A DNA stretch of 43,845 nt, taken from a virus. The stretch is from the IMG/VR virus record IMGVR_UViG_3300005613_000125, positions 1 through 43,845 of that record, one strand, 5' to 3'. The notes beneath the pieces were generated by a model. It had not been told where the DNA came from and did no database searches. It saw nothing but the letters and a program-made list of their open reading frames with translations. Position numbers and translations under genes: made by a program. This document shows, piece by piece, positions 9,180 to 16,587 of the stretch (positions are counted from its first letter, which is position 1; each line of letters starts with the position of its first letter).

Positions 9180-11108
9180 TTACCCTCCTTTAGTATTTTT
9201 AATTCTCTCTTGTTGCCTTGCCATCTCTTCCTGGGCAAATTTCATATGAAAAGACATATGATTTTGAAATGTAGCATCAATCACCAGTCCCATCTCTACA
9301 CTTTCCTCCTTCCCTCTTTGATACATTCTACTCTTCCTAAAAGTCTTATGAACTTGCAAATGAACTAGATGATTGTCATAGTCATGAGCCATCATAACTA
9401 CTCCAGGCTGCTCCAGCATTGCCCTATTTTCAATTTGAGCATTTTGCTCATCAAGATAAGTTTCTCTATAGATATCTTTAACTATAGCATCATCCAACAT
9501 TCTTAAGACTTTCCTTTGCACTGCAGGATCTTGAACATTTCCATACAGCCCAGCTTGGTATCTCTCCATTACTCTCCTATTTCTTGTAACTTTAGAATCA
9601 GGTAGGCTACTTTCCTTCTTTACAAAAACATCAGTGTTGTTTCTTAGATCTGCTCCAAGAAAACTAAATACCTCATAGGTATCTGCCTCTCCACTAATTT
9701 TAATCATCCTCTCAGTTGAATAACCCTTCTGTACCCTCATAAGAACTCTATGTAATACCGCTTCCAGTGACTCTTCAAAAACTGCATGAGTAGGAATATT
9801 ACCCATATCATCGCTTTCAAGAAGCAATTCTACCATATCTCCACTTCTAATATCACTCTTATTTGTCCCCTGCGTTACTTCGTGTTGATGAAAGAGTTCC
9901 ATTAATCCTTGTGCCACTAGCATCAATGCCTTATCATAGGTAGCTGGAAGTCCCTTTAAATCCATAATCTCTGGCTTATGTCCCATTACTGGATCATAGA
10001 GGAGTTTTTGTCCATGAGTATCATCAGGCTCCACCTCCATTTTACTTCCCCTAGGAACCAAATACTTCCCCCTTGCCATAACTTTATTAAACTCAACAAT
10101 ATCAGTCAAAGTTTTATTCTGAATCTTCTGAAGCCAAATCCCAGCTTCCACTGTAGCCATTCCCCAAAACACCCCAGGAATTTCAATATCTTTAAATTGC
10201 TCCATATGATAGAAATTAAAAGGATAAACATTCTTCTCAAGAATAACACCATTAGCCCCGGCGAGAAATAACCCCTCTTTAAACGTAGGATTTGGTTTAA
10301 CATACAACTCTATTAAAGTAGCTCCTTCTATCTCAGCCATTCCTTCTCCAGAAGGATTCCAAAGCATACCAGCATCAACTGTTCCTGGAGGTCTTTGCTC
10401 ACTAGTAACCTCTTCCCCCCTCTTATAGTTTGCTGCTAAATACTCCAAACTTCTATACTTCATTCTAATCATCCAAGGCAGCTCATGGAGATCTGTATCT
10501 CCCAATCCTGCAATAGGAAAACCAACCTCAAAGGGACTCCAAATCCCACATTCTACATCTCCCTCATATTCCAGCACTCCCTTTTCTGTATTAAACTTAG
10601 TTGGCCCAATCTTACTATTCCAACCATCACTTAAAAAACCATTACCACAACTGTAAATCCAGCCTCCTAACTCCCTCACCTTCTTCTTCATCTTTCCATT
10701 ACGCCAGAAGTGTTTGAGAAACTTTGCCCCTTTCTTAGCCGCTTCAATATCCTCCTGATCGTCACTAGAAGGAATAACATTCACCTCAGGGTTATTCTTA
10801 ATGAGCCTAGAAACCTGTTTTCTATACCTAGGGAGAAGCTTATTATCTACAATCCTCAACCTCCCCTTCCTCAACAACACCTGCTGCAACATCTCTGCTG
10901 TTTGGTTGTAGAAAGTATACTGCTTTCCCGCAAGAAAACTTATAGAAATTAACCATCTTCTTTCAAAGGGCCTACGAATAGTCTTAGCCAGATCATACTT
11001 CCCTTTAAGAAAACTCCAATCAACACTCTCCTTCTCTTGTTTCTTCTTTCTCCCACTAAGCCATTTCTTTACAGTTTTCTTATCGGTCCTTAGATCATCT
11101 CTTTCCAT
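9180..11108 (-). CDS. Portal protein (P22 gp1-like)
   Basis: 642 residues, near the usual size of P22-family portals. Features include an N-terminal basic helix, the RRWLISISFLAGKQYTF segment with LPRYRKQVSRLIKNNPEV (the region where such portals begin their wing domain), and a C-terminal helix-rich barrel part ending LIDATFQN-like and QEEMARQQERI. The dodecameric portal forms the DNA entry channel and docks TerL. The ribosome site GGAG is the left flank of palindrome copy 3. It ends just before the 102-residue gene. Confidence 0.88.
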   Translation of the reverse strand: MERDDLRTDKKTVKKWLSGRKKKQEKESVDWSFLKGKYDLAKTIRRPFERRWLISISFLAGKQYTFYNQTAEMLQQVLLRKGRLRIVDNKLLPRYRKQVSRLIKNNPEVNVIPSSDDQEDIEAAKKGAKFLKHFWRNGKMKKKVRELGGWIYSCGNGFLSDGWNSKIGPTKFNTEKGVLEYEGDVECGIWSPFEVGFPIAGLGDTDLHELPWMIRMKYRSLEYLAANYKRGEEVTSEQRPPGTVDAGMLWNPSGEGMAEIEGATLIELYVKPNPTFKEGLFLAGANGVILEKNVYPFNFYHMEQFKDIEIPGVFWGMATVEAGIWLQKIQNKTLTDIVEFNKVMARGKYLVPRGSKMEVEPDDTHGQKLLYDPVMGHKPEIMDLKGLPATYDKALMLVAQGLMELFHQHEVTQGTNKSDIRSGDMVELLLESDDMGNIPTHAVFEESLEAVLHRVLMRVQKGYSTERMIKISGEADTYEVFSFLGADLRNNTDVFVKKESSLPDSKVTRNRRVMERYQAGLYGNVQDPAVQRKVLRMLDDAIVKDIYRETYLDEQNAQIENRAMLEQPGVVMMAHDYDNHLVHLQVHKTFRKSRMYQRGKEESVEMGLVIDATFQNHMSFHMKFAQEEMARQQERIKNTKGG

Positions 11109-11113
11109 TTTTT

Positions 11114-11144
11114 CTCCATTGATTCAAAAAATGAATCAATCTAG
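11114..11144. repeat. Dispersed palindrome copy 3
   Basis: Arms ATTGATTCA and TGAATCAAT around AAAAA, flanks CTCC and CTAG. On the minus strand it reads stop codon TAG of the coiled-coil gene, then the palindrome, then GGAG of the portal ribosome site, the same arrangement as copy 1. Confidence 0.95.
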
Positions 11145-11434
11145 TTTTCAACATCAAAAATTTCTCCCGCCATATCCTCATCTTCCTGGAGTTTTATAGG
11201 TTCTCCAATGGGAATATCCACTGTACTAGAACTATAGGTCTTGAGAGATTCAAAGTCCCTAGCCATCAACCTATCCAGAAGCTTCTCCTTCTCCTCTCTG
11301 TGAAAGCTATTCTCTTCTTGGAGAAGTTGGACAACTTCTCCCCTAGCAACAACTTTCTCAAGAGCCTCCTCGATTGAGTCAAGTCTAGCACCTAGCGAAG
11401 CCTCTAGGTTATCTATCTTTTTTTTAAGTTTCAT
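11141..11434 (-). CDS. Coiled-coil protein upstream of portal
   Basis: 97 residues from ATG 11434 (a GTG one codon earlier is an alternative). A heptad-like helix covers residues 2-60 (IDNLEASLGARLDSIEEALE), and the tail is acidic. The start overlaps the stop of the upstream 56-residue gene (TGATG). The TAG stop forms the edge of palindrome copy 3. Function unknown; could be an assembly chaperone for the portal. Confidence 0.75.
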   Translation of the reverse strand: MKLKKKIDNLEASLGARLDSIEEALEKVVARGEVVQLLQEENSFHREEKEKLLDRLMARDFESLKTYSSSTVDIPIGEPIKLQEDEDMAGEIFDVEN

Positions 11435-11604
11435 CACTTTTTCTCCTTCTTTTTCTTATGAACTTCTCCCCCAACTGTCCTTCCACCCCTTGGTCCTTTC
11501 TTTCCCTTTGGGAAAACACAGATTTTCATATAGCTTCCATCCTTCAGCTTCTTTGTCCTAATCTTCCCCCCACTCTTCAGACATCTTTCAAAAGCCGCTG
11601 GCAT
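11434..11604 (-). CDS. 56-residue basic protein, IRTKKL/GGEV type
   Basis: Short frame with ATG 11604 and TGA overlapping the next gene. GGAGG lies eight bases upstream. The pattern KIRTKKLKDGSYMKICVF, then GPRGGRTVGGEV and a run of lysines, resembles a small basic protein often seen near portal genes of uncultured phages. It is too short to classify. The single cysteine pair (residues 8 and 29) is not a zinc motif. Confidence 0.75.
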   Translation of the reverse strand: MPAAFERCLKSGGKIRTKKLKDGSYMKICVFPKGKKGPRGGRTVGGEVHKKKKEKK

Positions 11605-11607
11605 TTT

Positions 11608-11877
11608 CTAGTCCTCCATTATATCTCTTAGAGTCCTAATGTCTTCCTTCCCCCACTCTGGATAAACAGTATACTCCGGCTTCTCCCTTTCCTCTCTCTG
11701 GAAGAGTCCTCTCCACCAGTCGCCCCAATCTTCCATACCATAGAAATCACTAATATTTTGCCAGAAACCTCTCTCAACATCTCTTTCTTGAGGCTCCATT
11801 TCATAGGACTCCTCAAGCTCTCTAAGCCTTCTATCCATCCCAACCACATTTCTTCCACTTCCAATAAATGTAGGCAT
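11608..11877 (-). CDS. Small acidic protein, unknown
   Basis: 89 residues, starting MPTFIGSGRNVVGMDRRL and rich in E, R and W (DWGDWWRGLFQREEREK). It lies in a run of short genes between TerL and portal. A second frame on the same strand (11628-12005) is a shadow: it begins inside the neighbouring gene and has leucine-rich, low-quality composition. Confidence 0.65.
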   Translation of the reverse strand: MPTFIGSGRNVVGMDRRLRELEESYEMEPQERDVERGFWQNISDFYGMEDWGDWWRGLFQREEREKPEYTVYPEWGKEDIRTLRDIMED

Positions 11878-11895
11878 CCCTCTTTCCCCTTCTCT

Positions 11896-12177
11896 TTAAT
11901 ACCAACTAATTGGCTGGCCAACAGATTGAGTTGGCTGTCTATAAGAATAGCTATCCTGACTTTCCTCTTCTCCCATAAAGCTATCCCACAAACTCTCCCA
12001 GTCAAATCCTTCCAACCCCTCCACTTCTCCTTCTCCCTCTGTATCTTCCATCAACCCTTCAAAGAGTTCTTTAAGTTGCTCAAACTCTCCTCCTTCTTCT
12101 CCCATTTCTCTCCTACTCCTAAATCTAACGCTTTCTCTAGAAGGGTCTGGAGTATAACCTCCTGCTCTTATAGCCAT
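11896..12177 (-). CDS. Small acidic protein following TerL
   Basis: 93 residues, with an arginine-rich start and a long glutamate/glycine-rich middle (EEGGEFEQLKELFEGLMEDT). ATG 12177 lies within the last ten bases of the TerL gene, so the two are coupled. No family recognised. Confidence 0.65.
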   Translation of the reverse strand: MAIRAGGYTPDPSRESVRFRSRREMGEEGGEFEQLKELFEGLMEDTEGEGEVEGLEGFDWESLWDSFMGEEESQDSYSYRQPTQSVGQPISWY

Positions 12178-13994
12178 TGTTCATCCTCCCACATTCCATC
12201 ATCACTTTTAAATGCTTGTTTCTCCAATATAGTAGCTAGACAACAATCCTCCATAGTAACAACTGGAACCTCCTTAGGATTTTCGAAAAAACTCTCCATC
12301 ATATCTGCAAAATCTCCACTCTTTTTCTTCCTAGCCTTCTCTTCAAGTGGAGCAATTTCATCTACCTGAAGGGCTATCCCAAAACCTATAACTCCATCAT
12401 CGTGGCAACCACTCTTAGCAATAGGCTTCCCAGTCTTGTTTCTAACAAAAGTCATCAATTCACCAACTAGTCTTTGACTATTCAACTTTCCAGCCCTGTC
12501 AAGCAGATACTCTCTAATTCCTCCAACTAATTCATTTCTTGAACTCGTATCTGTTCTCCATCCTTTCTTAAATGAGACACTTCCTTTACTAACATCATAT
12601 CTCGGAGCCATAAAGAGGTGGCTAATTTGAAGCTCGACTGCCTTATCAAAAGTCGCAAGACCAGGACCAGTAGTCTCAATGCCAACCCAAGGAAAAAACC
12701 CATCAGTCTCACTCCCAGAGTATAACTTAGAAACAGCCCAAACAACATAAGCAAGTTGAATCTCATCCAGCCTGCTGTAGTATGTTGCCACGACATCTTT
12801 AGACAATCTATTAAGCACAACAATAAATGCAAAGTCTCCCTCTTCGACCCCCTCAACCACATCAACACCCACAGCGTAGCTATTGAAATCTTGACGTTTT
12901 TCGTAGACAACAATGTAGCCCTCCCAGTCATTAGGAGATAGAATGACTTCTACTTCTCCGTTATGGAGAACAGGAATAAGAAACTCTACTGGTTCATCTG
13001 GCATCTTATGCCAACTCTTTAACATCTCCCAGGCCTTACCCTCAAAAACTGGTCTACCTGCTCCAAGGTAATCCATTTCTAACTCTTGAGCAATCTCACT
13101 GGGAGTTCTTCTTCTACACTCCCCTTCATACCAGGGACTCGTTAATTTCTCTTCTGGAACATAGCTACCTCCCCTATTCCCTCGCTCATGTTCATTGGGA
13201 GCTGGCCAAATACAGCTAAGTCCTCTTGCTTTCCTTGGATGCAAGCTCCAGTGGAGCGTAGCTTTCTTAGTTCTTCCGTCAGTAACAAGCCGGTAAAATT
13301 GGCCTCCCGCACCAAAAGCAGTAGAAACTGCAATCCTACTTGGCGAGGCATCACCTCCAGCTGTCCATGCTGATTCATCAGAACCTTCCCATTTGGCAAA
13401 TTCATCATATAGTATTGCAAGGTATCTCCCCTGGGTAGAAAAGTTAGGGTTATTAGATTCTCCAGTGAAACTACTCTCAGTTACTGGATTCACCAGCTTC
13501 ATAAAGGTGTCATGACTTCTAGGGTTAAAGCCTTTCGGTCTAAGCCATTTGGGAAGTCTATTCAATAAGTATCGCAACTTGGCAAAGTGTGTCCTAGGAT
13601 CTCCCTTCTTGTCAACATAGTCCTCAATTCTAGAACCGAGAAGGAAGTCAGCTCCTCCGGAAGGCTGACACCAGAACCAGAACATTGTCCCGAGCACAAT
13701 CCACGTGGCTCCCATATCTCTAGATTTTTCAATACACTCATCCTCTCCATTATTAATACTATCCCTAAGTCTCAAAATCTCTGCATCCTGATAAGGATAA
13801 GTACAAAAAGGCTGGTGGTGAAATGGCCTACGCCTTACGTCAAGGGTGTAGAAAAAGGCATTAAAAGCGAACAACACATCCTCATAAAAGAGCCTCTTGA
13901 GCATCTCGCGAAATTCCAGATTAACCCTAGCCTTTCTAAGTATCTTTGTTCTCCACCTAAGATTCTCTGTAGGATTCTTTGGATAGTCAATCAC
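12168..13994 (-). CDS. terL: Terminase large subunit
   Basis: 608 residues, GTG start with GGGGAGG upstream. The ATPase half has an atypical Walker A, KSRDMGATW (residues 90-98), and a Walker B, YLAILYDEFAKW, with D197-E198, then a coupling motif SRIAVSTA. The nuclease half has an acidic residue in AVGVDVVEG (D378), VGIETTG, and a final CHDDGVIGFG motif, the RNase H-like metal site. It cuts concatemers and pumps DNA through the portal. Overlapping genes TerS (upstream) and a 93-residue protein (downstream) complete the packaging block. Confidence 0.93.
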   Translation of the reverse strand: MIDYPKNPTENLRWRTKILRKARVNLEFREMLKRLFYEDVLFAFNAFFYTLDVRRRPFHHQPFCTYPYQDAEILRLRDSINNGEDECIEKSRDMGATWIVLGTMFWFWCQPSGGADFLLGSRIEDYVDKKGDPRTHFAKLRYLLNRLPKWLRPKGFNPRSHDTFMKLVNPVTESSFTGESNNPNFSTQGRYLAILYDEFAKWEGSDESAWTAGGDASPSRIAVSTAFGAGGQFYRLVTDGRTKKATLHWSLHPRKARGLSCIWPAPNEHERGNRGGSYVPEEKLTSPWYEGECRRRTPSEIAQELEMDYLGAGRPVFEGKAWEMLKSWHKMPDEPVEFLIPVLHNGEVEVILSPNDWEGYIVVYEKRQDFNSYAVGVDVVEGVEEGDFAFIVVLNRLSKDVVATYYSRLDEIQLAYVVWAVSKLYSGSETDGFFPWVGIETTGPGLATFDKAVELQISHLFMAPRYDVSKGSVSFKKGWRTDTSSRNELVGGIREYLLDRAGKLNSQRLVGELMTFVRNKTGKPIAKSGCHDDGVIGFGIALQVDEIAPLEEKARKKKSGDFADMMESFFENPKEVPVVTMEDCCLATILEKQAFKSDDGMWEDEQWL

Positions 13995-13997
13995 CCC

Positions 13998-14486
13998 CTA
14001 AGCCTCCCCTTCCATCACCTCTTCATCCTCATTAATCATATCCTCTACAGCTTCATATAACTCCTCTTGTTCCATCCCCTCTACTTTCTTATGTGCATGA
14101 GCATGGAGGTGGAGATGTCTCTGGGCCTGTTCCTTCTTCCCATGTCCTGCCCTATCTAATACATCAAAGGCAGTCTTTGTTTTTAATTCTCTAGAAAGCT
14201 CTTGAGAATGGAGATTCTCATCTAGAATCTCCACTGCTCTAGTTGCCATTCTCTTCAGCTCATTTGTTATATTAACACTTTCTAGATCTGCTTGACCCTC
14301 TAGCCTAAGAAGTTCTGCTTGGAAAAGGGGGGAATGGAGAATCCTAGTCACTTGTCCTGGAGTAAATCCAGTAATCATAGCTACCTCTCCTGGCTGCATC
14401 CCCTCAACAAATAGCCTAGCCATACTTCTATGATGTGGCCACAATTGACCTATGGTTGGTGTTAATCCCTTTGAGTGTGCTCCCAC
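13998..14486 (-). CDS. terS: Probable terminase small subunit
   Basis: 162 residues, GTG start with GGAG upstream, ending four bases before TerL. A helix-turn-helix region, EVAMITGFTPGQVTRILHSP (about residues 34-53), is the type used by small terminases to recognise packaging sites. A histidine-rich patch (HLHLHAHAH, about residues 123-131) and an acidic C-terminus follow. Assignment combines the HTH, size and position directly before TerL. Confidence 0.8.
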   Translation of the reverse strand: MGAHSKGLTPTIGQLWPHHRSMARLFVEGMQPGEVAMITGFTPGQVTRILHSPLFQAELLRLEGQADLESVNITNELKRMATRAVEILDENLHSQELSRELKTKTAFDVLDRAGHGKKEQAQRHLHLHAHAHKKVEGMEQEELYEAVEDMINEDEEVMEGEA

Positions 14487-14497
14487 CCTTTTTCTCC

Positions 14498-14935
14498 TTA
14501 CTTTGAAAACTTTTCTATTCTATCTTCTACCATCTTCTCAAACTCATCTAAGGAAGTTCCTTTAGTTGTTACAGTAGCTCTAGCTAATGGTCCTTTTCCT
14601 CTAAAAGTCCATTGATGGTAGGCAAATTCTGGCCTATCTGGAATTTGATTCACATAGGCATCGTAGGTAAGTCCTTGAGTTTTGAACTTCTCCAGAATAG
14701 TTTGTGTCTCCCTAAGCATCCTAGGGTTAAGACCCTTTGTAAATTTAGAAATTCCTCCCCCAACTCCAGCAAAAGCCATTTCCATTATCTCTTCGTCAGA
14801 GAAATCAGTAGGCTTCTTAAACCCCTTTGTTATATCAGCTACAGTTTTCTCCACCACTTCTTTCAAAAAGTCAATATAGCCATATTTCATAGCTTCTTCA
14901 GTCTGTGGAGTCCTTCTCAAGATTGTTGGCATCAT
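14498..14935 (-). CDS. Hypothetical late protein
   Basis: 145 residues from ATG 14935 (AGAGG upstream). Helical N-terminal half (DFLKEVVEKTVADITKGF) and a GVGGGISKF glycine turn. No known motif. It lies between the endolysin and TerS, the second gene behind the late promoter, and is separated from the endolysin by palindrome copy 4. Confidence 0.7.
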   Translation of the reverse strand: MMPTILRRTPQTEEAMKYGYIDFLKEVVEKTVADITKGFKKPTDFSDEEIMEMAFAGVGGGISKFTKGLNPRMLRETQTILEKFKTQGLTYDAYVNQIPDRPEFAYHQWTFRGKGPLARATVTTKGTSLDEFEKMVEDRIEKFSK

Positions 14936-14940
14936 CAAAC

Positions 14941-14971
14941 CTCTATTAATTCATTTTTTGAATCAATCTAG
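14941..14971. repeat. Dispersed palindrome copy 4
   Basis: Arms ATTAATTCA and TGAATCAAT around TTTTT, flanks CTCT and CTAG. The endolysin frame ends inside it (TGA at 14963-14965). Confidence 0.95.
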
Positions 14972-15352
14972 TAGTTCAAAATGTCCAAGATCATTAAATT
15001 CTCCTTCCTTATTTGGCCTACCTTTCCAAGCTCCTCCCCACCTTAGGGCTACTTTGTTTTTCTGCGCAAGAAAGAGTATAACAACAGCCAGTTGGAAGAA
15101 TCTTTTTTCATCCTTCCAATTAATAGGCCAGGGAGCTAGGTCATAAGCCTTAGAAGGCCAACTATTATGTTTGCTAAGGGGCCACTCTAGCCGAGATCGC
15201 CCTTCTTTATATAGTCTATTTTGTTGATCCTTAGCTCGATGGCCATGTAGAACGGAGAAGTCAACAATCTCAATTGCCTCTTTAGCAATTTCTTGCAATT
15301 TAGAATTACAAGTATCAAGCTTCTCCAATGATCTACGGGAAAACGTAGGCAT
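14963..15352 (-). CDS. Endolysin, M15 (VanY-like) L,D-peptidase
   Basis: 129 residues, single catalytic domain and no cell-wall-binding repeats. It shows the M15 zinc site in order: SKHNSWPSKAYDLAP (H and D ligands), then RWGGAW, then the terminal DLGHFEL (catalytic E/D region and second H). Phage enzymes of this type (e.g. the T5 endolysin) cleave the L-Ala-D-Glu cross-link peptide of peptidoglycan. It has no signal peptide, so a holin is needed. It is the first gene of the late unit, with AGGAG 8 bases from ATG and the -10 box only some 20 bases further upstream. This leader position is unusual for a lysis gene. Confidence 0.88.
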   Translation of the reverse strand: MPTFSRRSLEKLDTCNSKLQEIAKEAIEIVDFSVLHGHRAKDQQNRLYKEGRSRLEWPLSKHNSWPSKAYDLAPWPINWKDEKRFFQLAVVILFLAQKNKVALRWGGAWKGRPNKEGEFNDLGHFELLD

Positions 15353-15372
15353 ATTTCAGTCTCCTGGAAGGT

Positions 15373-15401
15373 ATTATAATATATAAGGAGTGAAGAGTCA
15401 A
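15373..15401 (-). promoter_or_regulatory. Late-unit sigma70 promoter
   Basis: On the minus strand TTGACT (15401-15396), a 17-base spacer and TATAAT (15378-15373), nearly consensus for a housekeeping sigma factor. Predicted start near 15366, leaving a leader of about 14 bases that contains the AGGAG of the endolysin gene. It faces away from the early promoter at 16488. Confidence 0.85.
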
Positions 15402-15451
15402 CCCCTCATGACCCTTGATGTCCCTCTTTTCCCCTAAATGTTAATGCCCTT

Positions 15452-15482
15452 CTCGATTGATTCAAAAAATGAATCAATGTAG
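15452..15482. repeat. Dispersed palindrome copy 5
   Basis: Arms ATTGATTCA and TGAATCAAT around AAAAA, flanks CTCG and GTAG. It lies about 51 bases upstream of the -35 box of the late promoter, a position compatible with an operator or activator site. Confidence 0.95.
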
Positions 15483-15542
15483 TTAATATAGAGAAGTGGA
15501 AAAAAAGGGCCTGGGTACTATACCCCTACCCTTTATTAATGT

Positions 15543-15850
15543 CTACTCTATTAAAGAGTAGGGTGAAGTGGGGTAGGTTGGCGTAGAAAAAGTGTAGATG
15601 AAAAGTGGTGTGAGTATTCTTTGGGTCTTTCTCACCCCGCCAAGTTTAGTAAACCCCCCAGAGGCCCTTTTACTTCCCTCGAATACTACACTGTGGTACT
15701 CCACCTTGGCCCATCTAAAGTAGGCCAACTTAGTTGCTCCACCCATCCACCTTGCGTCATGTCAAACCGGCGTAGCCTTTGTTGTCCCAACCTTCGCCTC
15801 CCCTATCCCACACTGTGTCAATCAAGTCATCAATACCATGTGGGGACAAC
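15543..15850. other. Structured non-coding segment with several inverted repeats
   Basis: The segment is richer in G and C than its surroundings and has no frame with a credible ribosome site. It holds CTACTCT/AGAGTAG (15543-15561, loop 5), an 11-bp stem with one bulged G pairing 15608-15619 with 15681-15691, TTGGCC/GGCCAA (15706-15728) and GTTGTCCC/GGGACAAC (15781-15788 with 15843-15850). It could encode a small RNA or be part of the replication region; the strand is not known. Confidence 0.4.
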
Positions 15851-15972
15851 ATCAACCCATTGATTGATTGATTGAAAATTTAACCCAATCCAACCCAATT
15901 TTCAATCTAACCACCAATCTAACCAATCCTATCCCAATTAGGGTCAACGAATTCCCCGAATATTCAACCACC

Positions 15973-16142
15973 TGGTTGTTTGATTGAACGGGGATACGAT
16001 TTGTGATTTTTGAAATTTGTTAGTTTGTTCAATTGTTGTTTCTTGTTGTTTCTTTTAGTTTTTATTTTTTTTTTAAAGAAACAGAAACAACTCCAACCCT
16101 AAATTTCATCAAACAATGGGATGGGGTTCAATCAAACAACCA
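15973..16142. repeat. Nested inverted repeat with AT-rich centre (candidate origin)
   Basis: Outer arms: 17 bases perfect, TGGTTGTTTGATTGAAC at 15973-15989 and its complement at 16126-16142. Inner arms: GTTGTTTCT+GTTTCTTT (16035-16055, 4-base bulge) pair with AAAGAAACAGAAACAAC (16075-16091), 17 bp, leaving a T-rich loop with a run of ten T. A cruciform with a melting AT tract is typical of replication origins; a structured RNA is the alternative. Confidence 0.5.
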
Positions 16143-16193
16143 ACCCGTTGACACCCATCCATCCCATCAATTCACCTGGGGAAGGCAACCATA

Positions 16194-16211
16194 AGTACAA
16201 AATATTATACC
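16194..16211 (+). repeat. 18-base direct repeat, copy A
   Basis: The 18 bases AGTACAAAATATTATACC recur exactly 100 bases downstream (16294-16311). TATTATAC is -10-like, but no -35 box is evident. Copy A is followed within two bases by the operator-like dyad at 16213. Confidence 0.8.
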
Positions 16212-16212
16212 T

Positions 16213-16234
16213 CTGGTACAACAAGTTGTACCAG
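16213..16234. promoter_or_regulatory. Operator-like perfect dyad
   Basis: Ten-base arms CTGGTACAAC and GTTGTACCAG around AA, with no mismatch. Single copy in the window, in the control region between the divergent promoters. Looks like a site for a dimeric helix-turn-helix regulator; no cI-like repressor gene was recognised in the window. Confidence 0.6.
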
Positions 16235-16280
16235 CACTTCTATTAACAATTACAACAACTTACACTACATTACATCATTT

Positions 16281-16295
16281 ATTGAATCAATCCAG
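16281..16295. repeat. Degenerate half of the dispersed palindrome
   Basis: The right-hand arm is kept (TTGAATCAAT followed by CCAG) but the left arm has decayed to a CATTTA-type sequence. It adjoins direct-repeat copy B. Confidence 0.5.
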
Positions 16296-16311
16296 TACAA
16301 AATATTATACC
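16294..16311 (+). repeat. 18-base direct repeat, copy B
   Basis: Identical to 16194-16211. It begins within the last bases of the degenerate palindrome. Confidence 0.8.
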
Positions 16312-16463
16312 CGCAACGGCAATATTTTTGTTCAGAAAATGAACACATCCACCCTAACACATTGATTTCATTGAAGAATTAAATTAATTACTCCAAATAT
16401 TGATTTTTGGCATAAGGTGTGCAATAATACCCATACAACAATAAAACATATTAACCAGTTTTT

Positions 16464-16480
16464 GTGGGTTGTCTACCCAC
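16464..16480. promoter_or_regulatory. Short hairpin/dyad next to the early promoter
   Basis: GTGGGT and ACCCAC separated by five bases, ending seven bases before the -35 box at 16488. Possible operator; weak evidence. Confidence 0.35.
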
Positions 16481-16487
16481 CTGTTCT

Positions 16488-16516
16488 TTGACAATTTAAT
16501 CTTTACTCGCCATAAT
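16488..16516 (+). promoter_or_regulatory. Early-unit sigma70 promoter
   Basis: TTGACA (16488-16493), 17-base spacer, CATAAT (16511-16516). Start predicted near 16523, at three tandem CAACAC hexamers. Palindrome copy 7 would then sit at about +15 to +46, where a bound protein could block transcription or an RNA hairpin could form. Confidence 0.85.
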
Positions 16517-16537
16517 AACCAACACCAACACCAACAC

Positions 16538-16568
16538 CTATATTGATTCATTTTTTGAATCAATGTAG
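16538..16568. repeat. Dispersed palindrome copy 7 (counting the degenerate one as 6)
   Basis: Arms ATTGATTCA and TGAATCAAT around TTTTT, flanks CTAT and GTAG. It lies just downstream of the early promoter and six bases upstream of the first ribosome site of the early unit. Confidence 0.95.
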
Positions 16569-16587
16569 GAAAAGAGAGGAGTATATT

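Larger units (their letters stand above)
15353..16587. other. Divergent control region, about 1.2 kb without a gene
   Basis: No supportable coding sequence on either strand. It contains both main promoters (15373-15401 and 16488-16516), palindrome copies 5 and 7 and a degenerate one, a GC-richer structured segment (15543-15850), G-poor A/C-rich DNA with short direct repeats (CAATCTAACC at 15903 and 15915; TTGATTGATTGATTGA near 15861), a nested inverted repeat (15973-16142), an operator-like dyad (16213-16234) and two 18-base direct repeats. It is the best candidate in the genome for the replication origin and the early/late switch. Confidence 0.7.

Noticed and set aside
15543-15746. 67-codon minus-strand frame in the control region
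   Set aside because: No spaced ribosome site and it overlaps several inverted repeats; weak coding character.
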